This document shows, piece after piece, positions 9,310-18,705 of a stretch of DNA of 64,000 nucleotides. A program made the position numbers and the translations under genes. This DNA is from Dyella choica. Its GTDB lineage: Bacteria; Pseudomonadota; Gammaproteobacteria; Xanthomonadales; Rhodanobacteraceae. The stretch is from NCBI RefSeq assembly GCF_003977665.1, contig NZ_RYYV01000017.1, positions 35,607-99,606 of the forward strand, read 5' to 3'. Position 1 is the first letter of the stretch. Every line of letters starts with the position of its first letter. The notes under the pieces were generated by a model. It ran no database searches, was not told where the DNA came from, and saw only the letters and a program-made list of their open reading frames with translations.

Positions 9310-11706
9310 ATGCAGACGTCCGCATTCATGAAACTGTTGCGCAGCGCCGGCCGCTGGATTGCGCGCTGGCAAAACTGGCTCGTCGCAGCGGCATTGCTGC
9401 TGGCCGCGCTGGTTGGTTGTCGCTGGTGGCCGCACCCATCGTTGCGCAGCTGGCTGCCATCTTCCACGGCGGTCTACGACAGCAAGGGACACCTGTTGCG
9501 CCTGACACTCTCCAGTGATCAGCAATATCGCCTGTGGGTGCCCTTGAAGGATATTTCCCCGCAACTGGTCGACGGGGTATTGCTGCACGAGGACCGCTGG
9601 TATGCGTGGCATCCGGGAATCAACCCCTATGGTTTGCTGCGTGGCGCCTGGGTTACCTACGTGCGGCATCGCGCCCCGCAAGGAGGCTCGACTGTCACGA
9701 TGCAGTTGGCGCGCCTGCTATGGGGGCTCAATACACGGACACCGCTGGGCAAGCTGCGCCAGATCGGGCGCGCCGCGCAGCTCGAATTGTTCTATTCCAA
9801 GCACGACATCCTCGAGGCGTACCTCAACTTCACGCCCTATGGCGCCAATGTCCAGGGTGTCGCCACCGCCAGCCTGGTGTATTTCGGCAAGCCGGCCAGC
9901 CAGCTCACCCTGCCCGAAGCCTTGACGCTGGCGGTGATCCCGCAAAATCCGTCGCGACACCTGTTGAGCGGAGACGGTGCGGACAATGCGCTGATCAGCA
10001 ACGGATTGGCCGATGCACGCAACCGCCTGTACCGGGCTTGGTTGCCTCGGCACCCTCAGGATGCCGGACTGAAGCCGCTGTTCGCGTTGCCGTTGGCGCT
10101 TCGTGCGCGCAGCCGTCTGCCGTTCGAAGCGCCGCAGGCCGTGGAGCAGGTGCTCGCTACGCAGTTGCTGAGTGACAGCACTCGCAGTGCCGTCGTAACC
10201 ACTACGCTGGATCTGGATCTGCAACATATCCTGGAGCGTCAGATCGCCTTATACGTAAAGCGCAAGGCGCCGAGCGGCATTGCCAACGGGGCGGCCCTGT
10301 TGGTCGATACCCGCGACATGAGCATCAAGGCGATGGTGGGCTCGGCCGACTATCGCAATCCCGCCATCCAGGGGCAGGTGAACGGCACGCTGGGAAAACG
10401 CTCACCGGGCTCGACGCTGAAACCTTTCATCTATGCACTGGGTTTCGACCAGGGCGTGCTGCATCCGCAAACCGTTCTGCGTGACGTGCCGACAGCCTTC
10501 GGACCGTATACGCCGGAAAACTTCGACGGCAATTTTCTCGGGCCGATCACTGCGACGCAGGCGTTGATCCGCAGTCGCAACATTCCAGCGGTGTGGGTGG
10601 CCTCCCAGCTGCACGAGCCCAGTCTCTACGACTTCCTGCAGCAGGCGGGCATTGGCCGCCTGGCCAGCGAGCAGCACTACGGCCTGTCGCTGGTGCTGGG
10701 CGGCGGCGAGGTGAGCATGCAGGAGCTGGCCGGTCTCTACGCCATGCTCGCCAATCGAGGCGTGCTGCGTCCGCTGCGCCTCAGCGCCGATGATCCTCAG
10801 CCGGAAGGAACGCGGCTCTTGAGTGGTGAAGCCAGCTACATGGTGATGGACATCCTGCGCCAGAACCCCCGGCCGGACGACGTGGTCGGCGCGCAGGAAC
10901 TGCGCCTGCCGGTGTACTGGAAAACCGGCACTTCATGGGCGTTTCGCGATGCGTGGACAGCGGGCAGCTTCGGGCCCTACGTATTGGTCGTGTGGATCGG
11001 CAATTTCGACGGCAGCGGCAATCCTGCGTTCGTCGGTGTGGAAGCCGCTGCGCCGTTGTTCTTCCAGATCATCGACGCGCTGCGCGCCGAACACGTGCCG
11101 CTGGACGAACCGATTCGCGCCATGCCGGCCGGTTTGCGGCGCGTGCAGGTCTGCCTGGCCAGCGGCAATCTGCCCACCCAATGGTGTCCGCAGCAGGGGC
11201 CGGCCTGGTTCATTCCCGGCAAATCGCCGATTCGCGTCGACAATATCTATCGCCCGGTGGTGATGGATGAAGCCACCGGCTTGCCCGCCTGCCCTCCGTA
11301 CGACGGTAAGCGCACGCACGTGGAGGTCTACGAATTCTGGCCATCGGATCTGCAACGTGTGTTCCAGCAGGCCGGTATGCCACGCCGCAGCCCACCGGTA
11401 AATTCCCATTGCAACGGCACTGAGCGCGTCAACGGGCTGCCGCCTAGCATCACTTCCCCCCTGCGCGGCAGCACCTATACCTTGCGCCTGAAGCAGCTGG
11501 CTGAGGAAAGCATACCCTTTACCGCGACCAACGACGCGGCTGTGCGCAACTTATATTGGTTCGTCGACGATGCCTACGTCGGCCGCAGCGCCCCCGGCGA
11601 GCCGTTGTATTGGCAGCCGCATGGGGCAGGGCGCTATACGGTGCGCGTGGTGGATGACCACGGGCTGGCCGACCAGCGCAACCTGGACGTGACCCTGGTT
11701 CAATAA
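9310..11706 (+). CDS. pbpC: Penicillin-binding protein 1C (bifunctional transglycosylase/transpeptidase)
   Basis: 798 residues from ATG 9310; ATG 9328 is also possible, and the longer frame from 9244 begins inside a repeat and is unlikely. An N-terminal membrane anchor (WLVAAALLLAALVGC) is followed by a GT51 transglycosylase domain with its catalytic Glu in HEDRWYAWHPG (E94) and the QGGSTVTMQLARLL block. The transpeptidase domain has S368-T-L-K, S422-R-N and K538-T-G-T-S. The C-terminal roughly 90 residues match the immunoglobulin-like BiPBP_C domain typical of PBP1C. It builds or repairs periplasmic peptidoglycan. The pairing with a thioester A2M immediately upstream is a classic arrangement. 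Confidence 0.93.
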   Translation: MQTSAFMKLLRSAGRWIARWQNWLVAAALLLAALVGCRWWPHPSLRSWLPSSTAVYDSKGHLLRLTLSSDQQYRLWVPLKDISPQLVDGVLLHEDRWYAWHPGINPYGLLRGAWVTYVRHRAPQGGSTVTMQLARLLWGLNTRTPLGKLRQIGRAAQLELFYSKHDILEAYLNFTPYGANVQGVATASLVYFGKPASQLTLPEALTLAVIPQNPSRHLLSGDGADNALISNGLADARNRLYRAWLPRHPQDAGLKPLFALPLALRARSRLPFEAPQAVEQVLATQLLSDSTRSAVVTTTLDLDLQHILERQIALYVKRKAPSGIANGAALLVDTRDMSIKAMVGSADYRNPAIQGQVNGTLGKRSPGSTLKPFIYALGFDQGVLHPQTVLRDVPTAFGPYTPENFDGNFLGPITATQALIRSRNIPAVWVASQLHEPSLYDFLQQAGIGRLASEQHYGLSLVLGGGEVSMQELAGLYAMLANRGVLRPLRLSADDPQPEGTRLLSGEASYMVMDILRQNPRPDDVVGAQELRLPVYWKTGTSWAFRDAWTAGSFGPYVLVVWIGNFDGSGNPAFVGVEAAAPLFFQIIDALRAEHVPLDEPIRAMPAGLRRVQVCLASGNLPTQWCPQQGPAWFIPGKSPIRVDNIYRPVVMDEATGLPACPPYDGKRTHVEVYEFWPSDLQRVFQQAGMPRRSPPVNSHCNGTERVNGLPPSITSPLRGSTYTLRLKQLAEESIPFTATNDAAVRNLYWFVDDAYVGRSAPGEPLYWQPHGAGRYTVRVVDDHGLADQRNLDVTLVQ

Positions 11707-11708
11707 TC

Positions 11709-11784
11709 GTAGGTTGCGATGCAAGCCCCAACCTCAGCATCCGGCCAAGCATCGCAATGTTGGGGTTTGCCCCCCAACCTACGC
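11709..11784. repeat. REP-like palindrome (GTAGG/CCTAC family)
   Basis: Begins CGTAGGTTGCGATGCAAGCC just after the pbpC stop and ends GGGTTTGCCCCCCAACCTAC. The outer ends are complementary, and inner GCCCCAAC / GTTGGGG blocks form two hairpins. It occupies most of the 112-bp gap before the oxidoreductase gene and may act as an mRNA-stabilising or terminating structure. Confidence 0.65.
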
Positions 11785-11818
11785 TATCCTCGCCCCCTTA
11801 ACCGCCCGGTTCATCTCC

Positions 11819-13108
11819 ATGAAGCAAGCCTCGGTGCCGTCCTATTACCGCGCCACGGCCACGCCGTACGAGCCGCATGCACCTCTGCAGGACCGCGTCG
11901 AGACGCGCGTTGCGATCATCGGTGGCGGGTTTGCCGGGCTGAATACCGCCATGGGACTCGCCGAGCGTGGCGTGCGCGATGTCATCGTGCTGGAGCGGGA
12001 GCAGGTCGGCTTCGGCGCTTCGGGCCGTAATGGCGGCTTCGTCTTCGGGGGTTATTCGCTGGGCGAGGAAGCGTTGCGCCATCAGTTGGGCGACGAGCGT
12101 GCCAAGCGCATCTTCGATCTCACCACCGCAGCGGTGCAGTGCATACGCGAACGTGTGACACGCTACGCCATCGCTTGCGACATGGTCGACCAGGGCGTGA
12201 TCTGGGCCAATTGGTTCCGTGATCCGAACGTACTGCGCAAACGGCAGCGATTGCTGGCCGAGCAGTACGGCGTGCAATGGGATTGGCTGCCGCAGGAAGA
12301 ACTGCGCGAACTGGTGCGCAGCGAGCGTTATTACGACGGACTGTACGAACGCAATGCCTTGCATTTGCATCCGTTGAACTACGCCATCGGACTCGCGGCG
12401 GCAGCCGTGCAGAAGGGGGTACGCATTTACGAGAACAGCGACGTATGGCGCCTTCACCGCGAACGCAGTCATTGGCGCATCAGTACGCCACAAGGCGAAG
12501 TGCAGGCCGAGCATGTGGTCTTGGCATGTGGGGGCTATCTCGCTGGTTTGCGCCGGCAAATCGATCGCGCCGTATTGCCGATCGCCACCTATGTCATGGT
12601 GACGGAGCCGCTGGGCGATCGCTTGGATGAATGCCTTCAGACGCGTGCCGCCGTCTACGATACGCGCTTCGCCTTCGACTATTACCGGCCCTTGCCCGAT
12701 ACGCGGCTGCTGTGGGGTGGCAGGATCTCGATACGCAACCGTTCCGCAGCGGCTGTGCAGCGCGTCCTGACCCACGACCTGCTGCGCGTTTTCCCGGGCT
12801 TGAAGGGCCTGCGCGCCGACTACGCCTGGTCCGGTTTGATGAGCTATGCGCGCCACCAGATGCCGCAGATCGGCACCGCCGGCGATGGTCTATGGTGGGC
12901 GCAGGCATTTGGCGGTCACGGCTTGGCGCCCACTTGCGCAGCCGGTGAACTGCTGGCCGCGGCCATTGCCGAGGCCGATGAAGGCTGGCGGCAGTTTGCC
13001 GATTACGGCCTTGCGCATGCCTACAAACCCTTTGGCCTGCTGGCGGCTCAGGCCAGCTACTGGTGGCAGGAATTCAACGACTGGTTCAAGACGAGCCTCG
13101 AAGGATGA
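11819..13108 (+). CDS. FAD-dependent amino-acid/amine oxidoreductase (DadA/PuuB-like)
   Basis: 429 residues from ATG 11819. The Rossmann dinucleotide-binding motif [14 protein letters not shown] (G35-x-G37-x-x-G40) is followed by an acidic strand end (VIVLERE) and the [10 protein letters not shown] signature of the DAO superfamily. The C-terminal [18 protein letters not shown] and [16 protein letters not shown] blocks match gamma-glutamylputrescine oxidase and related glycine/D-amino-acid oxidases. It probably oxidises an amine or amino acid using FAD; the substrate cannot be told from sequence. Its stop overlaps the next start as ATGA, so the two genes are translationally coupled. Confidence 0.85.
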   Translation: MKQASVPSYYRATATPYEPHAPLQDRVETRVAIIGGGFAGLNTAMGLAERGVRDVIVLEREQVGFGASGRNGGFVFGGYSLGEEALRHQLGDERAKRIFDLTTAAVQCIRERVTRYAIACDMVDQGVIWANWFRDPNVLRKRQRLLAEQYGVQWDWLPQEELRELVRSERYYDGLYERNALHLHPLNYAIGLAAAAVQKGVRIYENSDVWRLHRERSHWRISTPQGEVQAEHVVLACGGYLAGLRRQIDRAVLPIATYVMVTEPLGDRLDECLQTRAAVYDTRFAFDYYRPLPDTRLLWGGRISIRNRSAAAVQRVLTHDLLRVFPGLKGLRADYAWSGLMSYARHQMPQIGTAGDGLWWAQAFGGHGLAPTCAAGELLAAAIAEADEGWRQFADYGLAHAYKPFGLLAAQASYWWQEFNDWFKTSLEG

Positions 13109-13458
13109 GCGTGCAGACAGTGGCGACGGAAGCAATCAGCTGGGCGGATTTCGAGAAGGTACTGATGGTGGCGGGCACCATCACGCGCGTGGAAGCCTTT
13201 CCCGAGGCGCACAAGCCGGCCTGGAAGGTATGGGCGGATTTCGGTCCCTACGGCGAGCGCAAGACCAGCGCGCAGATCGCTACGCTGTATACGCCCGAAA
13301 CACTGCTCGGCCGGCAGATCGTCGGGGTGATCAATTTTCCGGAAAAGCAGATCGGGCCATTCCGCTCGCAATTCCTGCTGACCGGCTTCCCCACCGAGCA
13401 GGGCGTGGTGATCACCAGCATCGAGCGCCCGGTGCCGAATGGGACGAGGCTCGCCTGA
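13105..13458 (+). CDS. csaA: CsaA-like tRNA-binding domain protein
   Basis: 117 residues, starting at ATG 13105, which overlaps the preceding TGA. The sequence fits a stand-alone tRNA-binding (OB-fold) domain of the CsaA type: [21 protein letters not shown] at the N-terminus, then [18 protein letters not shown] and the C-terminal [19 protein letters not shown] block. CsaA proteins are dimers with export-chaperone-like or tRNA-binding activity; the cellular role is not settled. Length is normal for the family. Confidence 0.87.
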   Translation: MSVQTVATEAISWADFEKVLMVAGTITRVEAFPEAHKPAWKVWADFGPYGERKTSAQIATLYTPETLLGRQIVGVINFPEKQIGPFRSQFLLTGFPTEQGVVITSIERPVPNGTRLA

Positions 13459-13501
13459 ACTGAGCAGCAAGCCGACGCTCCGATTCTACGTCGGAGCGAT
13501 T

Positions 13502-13576
13502 GCGTAGGTTGGGGTGAAAAAACCAACATCGCGCGGCACGCGGATGGCAATGATTGGGTTTGCACCCGAACCTACG
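13502..13576. repeat. REP-like palindrome (GTAGG/CCTAC family)
   Basis: Begins CGTAGGTTGGGGTG and ends GGGTTTGCACCCGAACCTACG. It lies between two convergent genes. Its right end CCTACG supplies, on the reverse strand, the TAG stop codon (13574-13572) of the metallo-hydrolase gene. Confidence 0.65.
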
Positions 13577-14513
13577 TGCCAAGCGTATCCAGCCATACGC
13601 CAAGTCCTTGCGCATTGAGCTCGATATCCGTCCCCAGCCAATGCACCAACGCTTCGCGATCACCATGCCAGCCATGCTCCGCGGTGTGCGCGGCGTAAAG
13701 TTGCGTCAATTCATGCACCAGCCGTGCGTGGCGGTCCGATGAGCCCCTGGCGTCGAGTGCAATCACGACCATCGCATCGATCAGTTCATGCAGCTTGTGC
13801 GCCAGCTGCTCGACTTGTTCGACGCGCCCGAAGTGGGTGAGGTACATCGCGTCGGGCTTGAGCGCCAGCAGGCGCCCAATCGAAGCATGCAGCGCTTGAG
13901 GATCGAACTGCACCGGCGTGGTAGTCGGCAGGATGAAAGGCCCTTGCCGGGTGTCGAATTCGCGATAGGAGAGGCCGAAGGTATCGCCGGTAAAGCACAC
14001 GTTGGCCTGTTCGTCGTAAATCGCCATGTGATGCTTGGCGTGCCCTGGCGTATCGAGGCAGCGCAGACGCCGGCCTTGCAGATCGACAAAGTGACCGTCG
14101 GGCGCTTCCACAATGCGTTCCGCCGGTACCGGGCGAAGCCGGCCGTAGGCTTGCTGCATGACCTCTTCGCCGTAGACTGCGGTGGCGCCGGCCCACAACT
14201 GCGAAGGATCAGCCATGTGACGGGCGCCGCGTGGATGCACTACCAAACTGGCGTTGGGCAGTCGCGCCATCAGCTCGCCCGCGCCGCCGGCGTGATCGAG
14301 ATGCACATGGGTGAGGATCAGCCAATCCACTTCCGAAGCATCTAGGCCGGCAGCGGCGAGCGCAGCCAGCAGGCGGTGCACGGAATGGTTGGTGCCGCAA
14401 TCGATGAAGGCAGCATGCCGCTGGTGAACCAGCAGGTAGGCCGCATCGAATTGCGGCCGGACGAAACCGGTATCGATCGTATGAATGCCGTTGGAAGTCA
14501 TGGCAGGCAGCAT
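13572..14513 (-). CDS. MBL-fold metallo-hydrolase
   Basis: 313 residues from ATG 14513 (a second ATG at 14501 is possible). The metal-binding signature TH69-V-H71-L-D73-H74 is present, followed by later metal-ligand positions in the DTPGHAKHHMAIYD and FTGDTFGLSYREFD blocks. The overall pattern fits glyoxalase II-like hydrolases of the metallo-beta-lactamase superfamily, likely binding two metal ions. There is no signal peptide, so it should be cytoplasmic. The C-terminal roughly 100 residues form an Ala/His-rich helical extension. The substrate is unknown. The gene converges on csaA with a repeat between them. Confidence 0.88.
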   Translation of the reverse strand: MLPAMTSNGIHTIDTGFVRPQFDAAYLLVHQRHAAFIDCGTNHSVHRLLAALAAAGLDASEVDWLILTHVHLDHAGGAGELMARLPNASLVVHPRGARHMADPSQLWAGATAVYGEEVMQQAYGRLRPVPAERIVEAPDGHFVDLQGRRLRCLDTPGHAKHHMAIYDEQANVCFTGDTFGLSYREFDTRQGPFILPTTTPVQFDPQALHASIGRLLALKPDAMYLTHFGRVEQVEQLAHKLHELIDAMVVIALDARGSSDRHARLVHELTQLYAAHTAEHGWHGDREALVHWLGTDIELNAQGLGVWLDTLGT

Positions 14514-14653
14514 GAGGGTCGCAGGGGCAACTATACGGTGCTTGAATCCAGCATGCCGTCACTTTTCTTAAGAGCGATCCGAAGCATTGCCCGGCCGGCC
14601 TGGACCTGCTCCAGAGTTGCCGTCAACGACCTGCCGGCAATAAGCTTGTACCC

Positions 14654-15049
14654 ATGTCCCCGTCGTTTTCCTTGCGCCGCTTCACCACCTCGCGCCTACT
14701 GCGCGTGATGGCCTTGCTTGCTTGGTCGCTGATGACGGTGTCCATGCCGGCGGTTTCGGCCGGCGTCATGGCGGGCTCTGATCACCACGTCGCCAGCATG
14801 GCTTCGATGATGATGGACCATGCCACGCATGCCGACGCTACCACGGCAGATGGCTTGCACAACGATCACTGCTGTGGTGACACGACCCACGCGGCTTGCC
14901 ATTGCGAGGCCATGTGCGCTGCGGCCCTGCTTCCCTCCGTGGCGGCATTGTACGGACCGACACGACTGGCCGTGATTCGCGCTTCGATGCGCAGCGCCGA
15001 TGCCCCCACCCCTGATCTGATCCCTCCCTTGCGACCACCCGCTGTCTGA
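14654..15049 (+). CDS. copL: CopL-family metal-binding regulatory protein
   Basis: 131 residues. A hydrophobic N-terminal segment (LLRVMALLAWSLMTVSMPAVSA) suggests export. The rest is rich in His, Met and Cys: DHHVASMASMMMDHATH and DHCCGDTTHAACHCEAMC. Small Cys/His/Met-rich proteins directly upstream of copAB are the CopL type known from Xanthomonas, where the gene is needed for copper-inducible expression. Identification rests on composition and position; no catalytic motif is expected. The 140-bp region upstream should hold the operon promoter, but I cannot point to a specific operator. Confidence 0.82.
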   Translation: MSPSFSLRRFTTSRLLRVMALLAWSLMTVSMPAVSAGVMAGSDHHVASMASMMMDHATHADATTADGLHNDHCCGDTTHAACHCEAMCAAALLPSVAALYGPTRLAVIRASMRSADAPTPDLIPPLRPPAV

Positions 15050-15132
15050 AGCGTCCATCACATGGTTAACCGCCGGCACGCGCATCGAGCGCGATTCGCC
15101 GCGATGTTTCGCTTCGCATTGGGAGTCACCAC

Positions 15133-16902
15133 ATGAACAGCTTCTACCCGCCGCCAGCGGTCGATGTGGCGCGGCGGCGATTCGTCCAGGGCCTTGCCCT
15201 GGGCGGCGCCGCGGCCGCGCTGGGCCTGCTGCGGCCGACCGGCGCCATCGCCTCCGGCAGTTTCGCCAGCTCCACCGTGCTCAGCGGCACGGATTTCGCC
15301 CTGGACATTGGCCAGACGCGAGTGAACTACACCGGCAAGCCCGGCATCGCCACCACCGTCAACGGCAGCCTGCCAGGGCCCATCCTGCGCTGGAAGCAAG
15401 GCAGCGAAGTCCGCTTGCGGGTGACCAACCGCTTGCTTGTGCCGACCTCCATCCATTGGCACGGCATCATTCTTCCATTCGACATGGATGGCGTGCCCGG
15501 CATCAGTTTCGGAGGCATTGCTCCCGGGGCAAGCTTCGTCTACCGCTTCAACGTACGGCAGTCCGGTACCTACTGGTACCACGCGCATTCGGGGTATCAG
15601 GAACAGACCGGGCTGCTCGGCGCCTTGATCATCGATCCGCAAGGCAGCGAACGTTTCGCCGCCGATCGCGACTACGTGGTGATGCTCAATGACTGGAGCG
15701 ACGACCATCCGGCCAGCATCTATGCACGCCTGAAGAAAAGCAGCGGCTACTACAACACCGCCCAGCCGAGCGTGGCCGATTTCGTTCGCGACGCGCAGCA
15801 CCTGGGGCTGCGCGAAGCCTTCGCCAAGCGCCGCATGTGGAATGCCATGCGCATGAATCCGACCGACCTCAGCGACGTGACCGCTTACACCTACACGTAC
15901 CTGATGAACGGATTTACGCCGGCAGGCAATTGGACCGGCCTGTTCCGTCCCGGCGAAAAGCTGCGATTGCGCGTGATCAATGGTTCGGGCATGACCATTT
16001 TCGACCTGCGCATCCCAGGCCTGAAGATGAGTGTGGTCAGCGCCGACGGGCAAGACGTCGAGCCGGTGACGGTGGACGAATTGCGCATCGCCCCCGCCGA
16101 GACCTACGACGTCATCGTCGAGCCGCAGGAAGATCGTGCGTACAGCCTGTTCGCCCAAACCATTGATCGCAGCGGCTACGCGCGCGGCACGCTGGCGCCG
16201 CGCCCAGGCATGCAAGCCGACGTGCCGGCGATGGATCCGCGCGTATGGGTGGGCATGCAGGACATGATGGGAGGCGCGGCCTCGCCGGGAAGAGGTGGGC
16301 ACAGCGGCATGCAGGGCATGCATCACGAAGCCATGAACGACATGCCAAACATGCAGGACATGCCCGGCATGGCGATGGACGATCACGCATTCGCCACCCA
16401 GCTGAAGACAGGGCCCGGCGTGGACATGCGCGTGCCGGCGCCGCGCACGAATCTGGACGATCCCGGCGTGGGTTTGCGCGACAACGGCCGCCGCGTGCTG
16501 ACCTACGCCGATCTACATACGATCGGTGGCCCGATCGACCAGCGCGAGCCGGAGCGCGACATCACGCTGCGCCTGACCGGCAACATGGAGCGTTACATGT
16601 GGTCATTCGACGGCGTGAAATTCTCCGACGCCCAACCCGTTCGCTTCCGCCACGGCGAGCGGCTGCGCATCGTGCTGGTCAATGACACCATGATGCATCA
16701 CCCGATCCATCTGCATGGCATGTGGAGCGAGGTGGAAAATGCCGCCGGCGATTTCCAGCTACGCAAGCATACGGTCAGCGTACAGCCGGCGCAGCAGATC
16801 AGCTATGCGGTCACTGCCGACAATCCGGGGCGTTGGGCCTACCACTGCCACATGTTGTTTCACATGCAGGCGGGCATGTTCCGCGAGGTGGTGGTGGCAT
16901 GA
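15133..16902 (+). CDS. copA: Copper-resistance multicopper oxidase CopA
   Basis: 589 residues. A Tat signal (residues about 13-42, with RRRFVQGLALGG) directs folded export to the periplasm. Four copper-ligand blocks are visible: HWHGIILPFDMDG, TYWYHAHSGYQ, HPIHLHGMWSE and WAYHCHMLFHMQAGM, giving the type 1/2/3 copper centres of laccase-like oxidases. A Met/His-rich insert near residues 370-420 (repeated GMQDM, GMQGM, NMQDMPGM) is the CopA-type copper-sequestration loop. The enzyme oxidises Cu(I) and binds excess copper. Its TGA overlaps the copB start as ATGA. Confidence 0.95.
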   Translation: MNSFYPPPAVDVARRRFVQGLALGGAAAALGLLRPTGAIASGSFASSTVLSGTDFALDIGQTRVNYTGKPGIATTVNGSLPGPILRWKQGSEVRLRVTNRLLVPTSIHWHGIILPFDMDGVPGISFGGIAPGASFVYRFNVRQSGTYWYHAHSGYQEQTGLLGALIIDPQGSERFAADRDYVVMLNDWSDDHPASIYARLKKSSGYYNTAQPSVADFVRDAQHLGLREAFAKRRMWNAMRMNPTDLSDVTAYTYTYLMNGFTPAGNWTGLFRPGEKLRLRVINGSGMTIFDLRIPGLKMSVVSADGQDVEPVTVDELRIAPAETYDVIVEPQEDRAYSLFAQTIDRSGYARGTLAPRPGMQADVPAMDPRVWVGMQDMMGGAASPGRGGHSGMQGMHHEAMNDMPNMQDMPGMAMDDHAFATQLKTGPGVDMRVPAPRTNLDDPGVGLRDNGRRVLTYADLHTIGGPIDQREPERDITLRLTGNMERYMWSFDGVKFSDAQPVRFRHGERLRIVLVNDTMMHHPIHLHGMWSEVENAAGDFQLRKHTVSVQPAQQISYAVTADNPGRWAYHCHMLFHMQAGMFREVVVA

Positions 16903-17678
16903 ATCGACGCACTTATGCAGGATGGCGGCGCGCGTGGCTAGCATGCGTAGCGCTCACACTGCCTTGCACCGCCATGGCGCAAGACGCCATGTCGATGACC
17001 CATCACGACGAGCCGTCCCCGGCCATGCAAAACATGGACATGCATGACAATGCCAGTTACGGCATGCTGCTCGTCGACCAACTGGAATTGAGCCATGGCC
17101 ATAATGGCAACGGCCCGGCGTGGGAAGCCGAGGCCTGGTACGGCAACGACAGCGACAAACTGTGGTTGCGCAGCGAAGGGGAGGGCAGTCATCGGCGCAT
17201 CGAGCGCGGCGATCTCGAAGCGCTGTGGGGTCATGCCGTTTCGGCCTTTTGGAATACGCAGCTGGGCGTGCGCCATGACCTGGGTATCGGGCCGCAACGC
17301 AACTGGGCTGCATTCGGCGTGGAAGGACTGGCGCCCTACTGGTTCGAACTGGAAGCAACGAGCTACCTCAGCAACCAGGGGCGTGTCGCGGCACGCCTGC
17401 GCGCGGAATACACCTTGCGTTTCACCCAACGCCTTATGCTGCAGCCGGAGTTCGAAATCAATCTCTACAGCAAGGATGATCCGGCGCAACGCATCGGCAG
17501 CGGTGTCTCCGATACCCAGCTGGGGCTACGTCTTCGCTACGAAATCACGCGGCAATTTGCACCTTATGTCGGCGTGGTATGGTCCCGCCGCTTCGCTACC
17601 ACGGCTACGTTCACCCGCGCGGACCGCGAGAGCGTCTTCGATCGGCAATTCGTCGCCGGCATCCGTTTCTGGTTCTAG
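16899..17678 (+). CDS. copB: Copper-resistance outer-membrane protein CopB
   Basis: 259 residues, beginning at ATG 16899 within the copA stop. A signal peptide (to about residue 28, ...CTAMAQD) is followed by a short His/Met-rich stretch (SMTHHDEPSPAMQNMDMHD). After that come amphipathic beta-strands rich in alternating aromatic residues, ending in a terminal Phe (FVAGIRFWF), as expected for an outer-membrane beta-barrel. The Met-rich leader is shorter than in Pseudomonas CopB. It is thought to bind copper or limit its passage at the outer membrane. Third gene of the copL-copA-copB-cytochrome cluster. Confidence 0.93.
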   Translation: MNRRTYAGWRRAWLACVALTLPCTAMAQDAMSMTHHDEPSPAMQNMDMHDNASYGMLLVDQLELSHGHNGNGPAWEAEAWYGNDSDKLWLRSEGEGSHRRIERGDLEALWGHAVSAFWNTQLGVRHDLGIGPQRNWAAFGVEGLAPYWFELEATSYLSNQGRVAARLRAEYTLRFTQRLMLQPEFEINLYSKDDPAQRIGSGVSDTQLGLRLRYEITRQFAPYVGVVWSRRFATTATFTRADRESVFDRQFVAGIRFWF

Positions 17679-17687
17679 GGAAAAGTC

Positions 17688-18239
17688 ATGAAAACCATCA
17701 TCAGCACACTGGCGGTCGCCGTGATTCTGGCCTTGCTCGGCTTTGCTTATGCCTGGTCGGGTTATTACAACGTAGGCGCGGATGTTCCGCATTGGCCCGC
17801 TACGTATCGCTTTTTGGACATGGCTAGGGACCGCTCGATCGAGCATCAGGCCGAATCCATCAGCGTGCCCAAGCTGGACGACCCTGCGCTGATACTAAAA
17901 GGTGCGGGCCAATACGCGGCCATGTGCACCGGTTGCCATCTGGCGCCGGGTATGCACGATTCGGAACTGCGTGCCGGCCTTTATCCGCAGCCGCCCGTGC
18001 TGGGCCAGGAACCTATCGATCCGCGTGAGGCGTTCTGGGTCATCAAGCATGGCATCAAGCTGACCGCCATGCCGGCCTGGGGCGCCACGCACGACGACCA
18101 GACCATCTGGAGCATCGTCGCCTTCGTGCGCAAGCTGCCCGGCATGACGCCGGCGCAGTACAAGGACATCGTCGCCAAGGCGCCGCCGGATGAAGACATG
18201 GACATGGGGCATGACCATGACGACATGCCTTCGCATTGA
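17688..18239 (+). CDS. Membrane-anchored monoheme cytochrome c of the copper cluster
   Basis: 183 residues. An N-terminal hydrophobic segment (IISTLAVAVILALLGFAYAW) serves as signal or anchor. One heme-binding motif C80-T-G-C83-H84 is present, with a likely distal Met in the KLTAMPAWG segment. The C-terminus is His/Asp/Met-rich (DEDMDMGHDHDDMPSH), which may bind copper. It starts 10 bp after copB, so it belongs to the copper operon. A plausible role is accepting or delivering electrons for CopA or copper oxidation in the periplasm; this is inference from context. Confidence 0.85.
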   Translation: MKTIISTLAVAVILALLGFAYAWSGYYNVGADVPHWPATYRFLDMARDRSIEHQAESISVPKLDDPALILKGAGQYAAMCTGCHLAPGMHDSELRAGLYPQPPVLGQEPIDPREAFWVIKHGIKLTAMPAWGATHDDQTIWSIVAFVRKLPGMTPAQYKDIVAKAPPDEDMDMGHDHDDMPSH

Positions 18240-18705
18240 TGAGTAGGCTGGTTGCGGCCGATCGGTTTGCGGCCGGCGGTACTCGTCCTCCTTGTGTAGG
18301 CGTGCCTTCAAGCTTCGCCGCAATCGGCCACCAGCCCCACCACGCGGGTAAACACGTACTCGGCAGGCTGATGTAGCCCTCGCGCAGCAGCCGGCGGCGC
18401 ATGACGCGCCTCATCGTGCATGGAAGGGGATCCTGGGGGTCTTGCCGCAATCTCTTGAGGTTGGTCCCAATCTGCGGTTGCACGGCTTGCAGTGATACCT
18501 GACACGCCCCTCGGTGCCTGTTGGAACAGTAGAGCTTTATGGCAGCTGCGGTGATAGCAAAATGAAGAACTCATCTACACGGGGTGTTTTTCCCCGGCTG
18601 AAATCCCGTGGAAATGCCGCAGGGGAAGACCAGCGCTTGGGTATTCATGCTCGCGCGGATTACGGTTTAATACGCATGGTCCCGGAGCGAGCGTGAGGCG
18701 ATCTC
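18240..18705. other. 466-bp gap without a recognisable gene
   Basis: No open frame here has plausible composition or family similarity; reverse-strand frames at 18308-18574 and 18055-18483 lack any motif. No REP-like copy, tRNA or clear terminator is seen. The last 60 bp should carry the promoter and ribosome-binding site (GAGG at 18694-18697) of the following permease. Confidence 0.5.

Noticed and set aside
18308..18574. Reverse-strand frame of 88 codons in the gap after the copper operon
   Set aside because: No ribosome-binding site, no motif, and proline/alanine-rich composition typical of random GC-rich frames.
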